From Thiomonas sp. (GTDB taxonomy: Bacteria > Pseudomonadota > Gammaproteobacteria > Burkholderiales > Burkholderiaceae_C): a stretch of DNA of 5,843 nt. Numbering within the stretch: the stretch's first letter is position 1; every line of letters starts with the position of its first letter. Made by a program: the position numbers and the translations under genes. The stretch spans positions 1 to 5,843 of the forward strand of contig JAQTVS010000193.1 of the NCBI GenBank assembly GCA_028706735.1, written 5' to 3'. The notes under the pieces were generated by a model that saw only the letters and a program-made list of their open reading frames with translations, had not been told where the DNA came from and ran no database searches. Of the stretch, positions 1 through 4,422 are shown in pieces.

Positions 1-514
1 TGAGAAAGCGCATGCAGACCGGGGCGTAGAACGCATCGACCAGGCCGAATGCGCCGAACAGGAAGGGGCCGCCGCTGCCCTGCAGCGCGCCTTGCCACAG
101 TTGCAGGATCTGGTCGATGTCGCGCTGCACGGCCGTGTTCCAGCCCCGGCCCGGCAGATCGGCCTCGATATTCATCACCATGTGCTCGCGCAAGGCGCCG
201 AAGCCGCTGTGCATGCTGGCGCACAGGCAGCGGGCCCGCGCCCGCTCGGCCACGTCTTGCGGCCAGAGTGCAAGCTCAGGAAAACGCTCGGCCAGGTATT
301 CGCCGATGGCCAGCGAGTCCCAGATGCGCAGATCGCCGTCTTCGAGCACCGGCACCTTCGCCACTGGCGACAGGGGCGACAACTGCGCGGCAAACTCTGG
401 CGTGTCGAGCCAGTGCTGGCGTTCCTCGAAGGGGATGTCAAACGCGGTCATCGCCACCCAGGGGCGCATGGACCAGGAGGAGTAATTCTTGTTGCCGATG
501 TGCAGGATGAACAT
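1..514 (-). CDS. Glutathione S-transferase family protein (C-terminus beyond window start)
   Basis: Partial gene: 171 residues are visible from the ATG at 514 and the frame is open at the window edge. A GST of this kind is usually a little over 200 residues, so roughly the last 40-60 are missing. The N-terminus IGNKNYSSWSMRPW (residues 7-20) is the hallmark of a bacterial GST subfamily whose N-terminal thioredoxin fold carries a Ser-rich active-site loop. The cis-Pro segment AKVPVLEDG (52-60) and the glutathione-contacting WDSLAIGEYL (65-74, Asp66-Ser67) follow. The helical C-terminal domain begins near residue 85 and contains FLFGAFGLVDAFYAPV (151-166). In that stretch the usual Ser/Thr of the N-capping box appears to be Gly157, a mild oddity. 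The expected role is cytosolic glutathione conjugation or a glutathione-dependent reaction; the substrate cannot be inferred. A GAAGG ribosome site lies 6 nt upstream of the ATG. It follows the NDUFA9-like gene on the same strand after 115 bp and may share its transcript. Confidence 0.93.
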   Translation of the reverse strand, partial: MFILHIGNKNYSSWSMRPWVAMTAFDIPFEERQHWLDTPEFAAQLSPLSPVAKVPVLEDGDLRIWDSLAIGEYLAERFPELALWPQDVAERARARCLCASMHSGFGALREHMVMNIEADLPGRGWNTAVQRDIDQILQLWQGALQGSGGPFLFGAFGLVDAFYAPVCMRFL

Positions 515-629
515 GACGGGCCTTCGCGCGGGAGAGAAAGGCCGCCATTGTCCCGCCCGGCACCGCGCCTTCCAAACCGCTTTTTCGCATGGCCGCCATG
601 CGGGCGGCGCATGGTTGACCCCGAGCGCT
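515..629. other. Intergenic spacer between the NDUFA9-like gene and GST
   Basis: This 115-bp spacer contains a 6-bp perfect stem (GCCGCC at 592-597 with GGCGGC at 603-608, 5-nt loop) and a weaker pairing of GCGGGA (528-533) with TCCCGC (551-556). The nearest T-run (581-585) lies on the wrong side and strand of the first hairpin to make an intrinsic terminator for the leftward genes. I see no convincing promoter. Read-through from the upstream gene into GST is therefore possible. Confidence 0.4.
521..525 (-). promoter_or_regulatory. Ribosome binding site of the GST gene
   Basis: Read on the minus strand this is GAAGG, followed by 6 nt and then the ATG at 514. It is the clearest Shine-Dalgarno match in the window and supports the chosen GST start. 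Confidence 0.6.
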
Positions 630-1643
630 TCAGCGCCCGGCCGTGGCCCGCATCGACCCGTATTCCGATTCCCGATATTTCGGGTCGAGATAAGTGGGGG
701 CGATGGCTTCGAGCGACTCGGGGTGCGGCACGCCAAGCGCGGGGACGAAGCCGGGCATGGCGCCGCTGCACACGCTGTCGACCTTCATGGAGTCGAGGTT
801 GTCGCGGCTCATCACCGGCTCGCCCGGAGCGAGTTCCATCATCAGCGCCTGCAGCCGCCCCAGCGCGTCTGGCAAGGGGATGATGCTGCGCCCGCAGCCG
901 CCGCCCACCCGCGCCCACTGGCCGGAAAGCCGCACCAATTCGGCCAGGGTGTAGGTGTTGGGGCCGCAGAGTTCGTAAGTCTGGCCGAGGGTGTCGCGCG
1001 CCTGCGGCCCTACGAGGCTGCTGGCAAAAGCCGTGACCACGTCGCCGACATACACCGGGGCAAAGCGGGTTTTCGCCCCGGCCAGCGGCACGACCGGAAA
1101 CACCCGCTGCAGGCTGGCGAAGGTATTGAGAAAGTTGTCTTCGGGGCCGAACACCACCGAGGGCCGAAACAGGGTGAGATCAAGCCCAGACTGCGCGATC
1201 CCGGCCTGCGCCTTGAGCGCCGCCTCGCCATCGCCCTTGGAGCGCAGATACATCGACGGCCCGCTGGAATCCGCCCCCAGCGCGCTCATGTGCACCAGGC
1301 GGCGCACGCCGTGCTGCGCGCAGGCGGCGGCGATGCGGCGCGGCAACTCCACATGCGCGCGGGCGAAGTCGGCGCCATATCGCTGACCGGCCTGTCCGCG
1401 CTTGCCGTGCAGAATGCCCACGAGGTTGACCACGGCGTCGCGTCCGGCCACCAGTTTGGCCAGCTTGGCGTCGTCATGCACATCGGTCTCGATCACATCG
1501 ACCAGCGGCAACTGCACCAGATGGCGCGCACGCTGGCGCCGCCGGGTGGGCACGGTGACGAAATGATTGCCCAACGACAGGGCATTGACCAGGCGGCTGC
1601 CGATGAAACCGCTGCCGCCGATGACGAGAATATTCTGTTGCAT
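630..1643 (-). CDS. Complex I NDUFA9-subunit family protein (NAD(P)-binding, atypical/extended SDR)
   Basis: The protein has 337 residues. A Rossmann nucleotide-binding motif opens it: ILVIGGSGFIGSRLV (residues 5-19, GxxGxxG at Gly9, Gly12, Gly15). Next come VVNLVGI (71-77), a Ser-containing strand HMSALGAD (118-125), and YLRSK (132-136), which matches the SDR Tyr-x3-Lys pair. The segment LFRPSVVFGPEDNFLN (158-173), the later FAPVYVGDV (194-202) and YELCGP (223-228) are typical of the bacterial homologues of the 39-kDa NDUFA9 subunit of mitochondrial complex I. In bacteria these proteins are not core Nuo subunits and their reaction is mostly unassigned; a nucleoside-diphosphate-sugar epimerase-like role is an alternative. 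The length is normal for the family. The start is the ATG at 1643, with a weak GGA 7 nt upstream. It lies 33 bp downstream of slt on the same strand with no terminator between them, so co-transcription is likely. Confidence 0.93.
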   Translation of the reverse strand: MQQNILVIGGSGFIGSRLVNALSLGNHFVTVPTRRRQRARHLVQLPLVDVIETDVHDDAKLAKLVAGRDAVVNLVGILHGKRGQAGQRYGADFARAHVELPRRIAAACAQHGVRRLVHMSALGADSSGPSMYLRSKGDGEAALKAQAGIAQSGLDLTLFRPSVVFGPEDNFLNTFASLQRVFPVVPLAGAKTRFAPVYVGDVVTAFASSLVGPQARDTLGQTYELCGPNTYTLAELVRLSGQWARVGGGCGRSIIPLPDALGRLQALMMELAPGEPVMSRDNLDSMKVDSVCSGAMPGFVPALGVPHPESLEAIAPTYLDPKYRESEYGSMRATAGR

Positions 1644-1676
1644 GATGGGTTCCGTGAAGGGGCTTGAGCGAGGAAT

Positions 1677-3785
1677 TCAGCGCTGGCTGCTCGCCAGCAT
1701 CGCATCTGCCGAGCCCACATCGCCCAGCCGCGCCTTGAGCGACTGCGGCTTGCCGCTGAGAATGGCGGCGTACACCGTGGCGTTGGCCAGCACGCGCTTG
1801 ACGTAATCGCGGGTTTCGGGGATGGGAATATTTTCAGCGAAGATGGCGCCAGACAGCAGCGGCTGATCCGGCTGGCCCATATTGCGCCAGCGCAGCGGCC
1901 GCCCCGGCCCGGCGTTGTAGCCCGCAGCGGCCAGCGCCTCGGAGCCGCCGAACTGTTGCAGCAGGCCGCCGAGGTAGGCGCTGCCGAGCTGCACATTCAC
2001 CCCCACGTCGGCAATCTGGTCGTGGCTGTAATCGGCGAGGCCGATCTTGCGCGCCACCAGTTTGGCGGTGGCCGGCATGAGCTGCATCAGCCCGGAGGCG
2101 CCCACCCAGGACTTGATGTTGGCGATGAAGCGCGACTCCTGGCGGATCAGGCCGTAAAGAAACGCCTCGTTCACGTCTTCAGCCTGAGAAGCCTTGCCGA
2201 TGGCCTCGCGGTACGGCATGGCGTAGCGCTGCGGAATGTCCACCCCGCCAGTCACCCGCTCGCTGGTGTTGATGCAGCGATCCCAGAGCTGTTGCTGGCA
2301 GGCCAGTTCGGCGGCGGCCTGCATCTGGTTGTTGTTCAGCCCGCGCAGCGAAAAATTCCATTCGCGCACGGCTTCGTTGCGCAGGTCGATGCCAAACAGC
2401 GCCAGCGAGCGCTGCAGCCCTGGACGCCCGGCCTGCTGCGCCACCGCCGCCAGCGGCGCCGGGGGCAGCGAGGCGGGCAGGCTGACCTGCATGCCCAGCG
2501 AATCGGTGGCGAGCTGGCCGTAGAAATCCCAGGGATTGGCCACTTCGGCCATGAGCGCGCGGCCTTCAATGGGATGGCCGAGCTTTTCCAGTGCGCGGGC
2601 GTGCCAGTAGGGCCAGGCGAGGTCTTTGTCGCCCTGGTCAATCAGCGTGCGGGTGGCGCTGCGCACCAGCGCCCAATCTTGCGCGCGCAGTGCGGCCCGC
2701 GCCTGCCATTCGAGCACCGTGGGCGACGGCACATAAGCCGGGTCGGCCTGCCCCATGCGGGCGAACCAGCGGGCGGCGTCTGGCTGCAGATTGAGCGCGG
2801 CGGACAGGCCGATGCGGCCCCAGAGTTGCGCCCGGTCGCGCGCGGGCAGCGCGGAGAAATTGTCTTGCAGCAGACGGGCGGCCTGATTGGGGTCTTGCCG
2901 CGCCGTGCTCAGCAGCGCCAGCACCAGATATTGCCGCTGATCGGCGTTGGCAATCGCTTTGGACGGCCCGGTACGCACCGCATTGAGCAGATAGCGCACC
3001 GCGCTGGCATCGGTCTGCGCCAGAATGCGCCAGCTTCCCGGCGGCAGGAAGGGCGCAAGCAGATCGCGCGCCTGCTTGGCGCGGCCGTCTTCATAGAACC
3101 GCCGCATGCGCTGCCACAGCATCTCGCGCGGCATGGCGCCGCTTTGCAGCAAGGCGCTGGCCGCACTGTTGCAGCCCGCACCGCCATAACGCTGGTTCAT
3201 CCACAGCGTGAACACCTGCGCAGTGACGTCGGCATGCTGGGTGACGAACTGGCTCTGCAAGTCGTAGCACTGCACCTGCGGGTCGTCGCGCATGAGGAAG
3301 TGCGGATAGACGCGGTTGAAATCAATCCAATCGCCGCGGCTACCGAGTTCGAGCAGCCAGTCGTTGCGCAGACGGTCGAGCACATAGGTGTGCGGGTAGG
3401 CGCGGGCGAAGGCGTCGAAGTCTTGCTGCGTGGCCTTGGTGAGCGTGGGCTTGATCGCCCAGTAGGCCAGCCAGGGTTCGAGCAGCGTGCCCTTGAGTTG
3501 CTGCATCGCATCGAGCGCGGGCTGCGGATCGCCGCGCTGCGACGCCTTTTGCGCCGCCACGATCCGTTGCGCCTGATCCGGGGGGATTTGCGGCATGGCC
3601 GGCATGACCACCGGCGCCGCGCTCACGCTGGCCTGCACGGCGGGCGCCGACACGCTGGCGGCTGCAGGCGCAGACTGCGCCAACGCCAGCGGCGCGGACA
3701 GCCCCAAACCGAGTCCCAAACCCAGGGCCAGGCCCAAGCTGCCGGAGCAGCGCAAAATAAGTGGCAACAACCCATTGATCCTCAT
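1677..3785 (-). CDS. slt: Soluble lytic murein transglycosylase (Slt70-like)
   Basis: The protein has 702 residues. It cleaves the MurNAc-GlcNAc bond of peptidoglycan with formation of 1,6-anhydro-MurNAc, acting in the periplasm. Residues 1-36 form a signal peptide: basic N-region, Leu/Gly h-region, and a likely cut after ALA (34-36) before Gln37. An Ala/Val/Pro-rich linker runs to about residue 68. The alpha-helical superhelix typical of Slt70 follows (about 70-530). The C-terminal catalytic domain starts near 535 and holds the catalytic Glu550 in LIRQESRF, GASGLMQLMPATA (562-574), AAAGYNAGPGR (619-629) and ENIPIPETRDYVKRVLAN (651-668); all expected motifs are present. Length is slightly above the E. 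coli protein, mostly from the linker and signal region. The start ATG lies only 16 bp from the divergent cyclo-ligase start, and its Shine-Dalgarno is poor. It heads a probable leftward operon with the NDUFA9-like gene. Confidence 0.96.
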   Translation of the reverse strand: MRINGLLPLILRCSGSLGLALGLGLGLGLSAPLALAQSAPAAASVSAPAVQASVSAAPVVMPAMPQIPPDQAQRIVAAQKASQRGDPQPALDAMQQLKGTLLEPWLAYWAIKPTLTKATQQDFDAFARAYPHTYVLDRLRNDWLLELGSRGDWIDFNRVYPHFLMRDDPQVQCYDLQSQFVTQHADVTAQVFTLWMNQRYGGAGCNSAASALLQSGAMPREMLWQRMRRFYEDGRAKQARDLLAPFLPPGSWRILAQTDASAVRYLLNAVRTGPSKAIANADQRQYLVLALLSTARQDPNQAARLLQDNFSALPARDRAQLWGRIGLSAALNLQPDAARWFARMGQADPAYVPSPTVLEWQARAALRAQDWALVRSATRTLIDQGDKDLAWPYWHARALEKLGHPIEGRALMAEVANPWDFYGQLATDSLGMQVSLPASLPPAPLAAVAQQAGRPGLQRSLALFGIDLRNEAVREWNFSLRGLNNNQMQAAAELACQQQLWDRCINTSERVTGGVDIPQRYAMPYREAIGKASQAEDVNEAFLYGLIRQESRFIANIKSWVGASGLMQLMPATAKLVARKIGLADYSHDQIADVGVNVQLGSAYLGGLLQQFGGSEALAAAGYNAGPGRPLRWRNMGQPDQPLLSGAIFAENIPIPETRDYVKRVLANATVYAAILSGKPQSLKARLGDVGSADAMLASSQR
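3699..3737 (-). repeat. Degenerate 6-bp repeat encoding alternating Leu-Gly in the Slt signal peptide
   Basis: Residues 17-29 of Slt read LGLALGLGLGLGL. The DNA is a series of imperfect hexamers of the form CTGGGT / TTGGGA / CTCGGT / TTGGGG. It forms the hydrophobic core of the signal peptide. The codons vary between units, so this is not a fresh slippage tract, but the region may still be length-variable among strains. Confidence 0.6.
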
Positions 3786-3801
3786 AGGACGCCAGCTTAC
3801 C
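3786..3801. promoter_or_regulatory. 16-bp divergent gap between slt and 5-FCL starts
   Basis: Only 16 bp separate the slt ATG (minus) from the cyclo-ligase GTG (plus). This is too short for two promoters, so at least one promoter, and probably both, must lie inside the opposite gene's 5' coding region. AGGA at 3786-3789 is a possible but distant (12 nt) Shine-Dalgarno for the GTG at 3802. No -35/-10 pair is claimed. Confidence 0.5.
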
Positions 3802-4422
3802 GTGAACCCGCCACTCTACGACCCATTGTCCCCAGAATTCTCTCAGCATTTGCGCGCCGATCTGCGCCGCGAACTGATCGCCAAACGCCAGTCCCTGCCC
3901 GATCTGGAGCAGCGTCAGGCCGAACTCGCCGCACGGCTGCTGCAGGTGCTCGACGCCCTGGAGCCCGAGACCTTGGGCGCCTACTGCGCCATTCGCGGCG
4001 AGTTCGACCCCCTGCCCACGCTGGAAAAATGGCTGCAGAGCAACCCGCAATGCACCCTCGCCCTGCCCCGCGTTGACGAGGCCACAAAGCAGATGGCGTT
4101 CATCGCCTGGACGCCCGGCGAGCCGCTGCGCCCCGGCCCCTACGGCATCGCCGAGCCAATGGGCGGCATCTCCGTCGCCCCCGCCACTCTGCTCGTGCCC
4201 TGCGTGGGCTTTGCCGACGTCGGCCTGCGGCTGGGTTATGGCGGCGGCTACTACGACCGCTATCTGGCCGGGCGCGAAGAGGTGTACACCGTGGGCCTGA
4301 GCTATGCCTGCTGCGAACTGCAGCAACTCGACATGCAGCCGCACGACCAGCTCATGGACCTGGTGCTGACCGAAGACGGCCTCTACGGCCTGGACGCCAT
4401 GTCGCTGACCCTGATCGATTGA
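3802..4422 (+). CDS. ygfA: 5-formyltetrahydrofolate cyclo-ligase (methenyl-THF synthetase)
   Basis: The protein has 206 residues from a GTG start. It catalyses ATP-dependent conversion of 5-formyl-THF to 5,10-methenyl-THF in the cytosol, returning the storage or inhibitory folate to the one-carbon pool. An N-terminal basic helix LRADLRRELIAKRQ (17-30) holds the conserved Lys/Arg region. CAIRGEFDPLP (62-72) is the substrate-side segment, and PYGIAEP (113-119) is the family's G-I-x-E-P motif. LLVPCVGFADVGLRLGYGG (130-148) running into GYYDRYL (149-155) is the nucleotide-binding signature; all are intact. The frame stays open upstream into antisense slt, but homology-like sequence begins only after 3802 and an earlier start would overlap slt. 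A TTG at 3775 is the main alternative start. The gene stops at 4422, overlapping the mnmC start by 3 nt. Other symbols in use for this family are fau and fthC. Confidence 0.94.
   Translation: MNPPLYDPLSPEFSQHLRADLRRELIAKRQSLPDLEQRQAELAARLLQVLDALEPETLGAYCAIRGEFDPLPTLEKWLQSNPQCTLALPRVDEATKQMAFIAWTPGEPLRPGPYGIAEPMGGISVAPATLLVPCVGFADVGLRLGYGGGYYDRYLAGREEVYTVGLSYACCELQQLDMQPHDQLMDLVLTEDGLYGLDAMSLTLID

Noticed and set aside
581..612. Possible intrinsic terminator (hairpin with nearby T-run)
   Set aside because: On the minus strand, the direction of both neighbouring genes, the run reads as A's after the stem; on the plus strand the T-run precedes the stem.
489..1667. 392-codon plus-strand open frame opposite the NDUFA9-like gene
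   Set aside because: It is the antisense shadow of a gene with clear Rossmann and family motifs; no domain is recognisable.
1956..4076. 706-codon plus-strand open frame opposite slt
   Set aside because: It is antisense to a full-length Slt with all catalytic motifs; its translation is His/Arg/Gly-rich with no recognisable domain, and long antisense frames are expected at this GC content.
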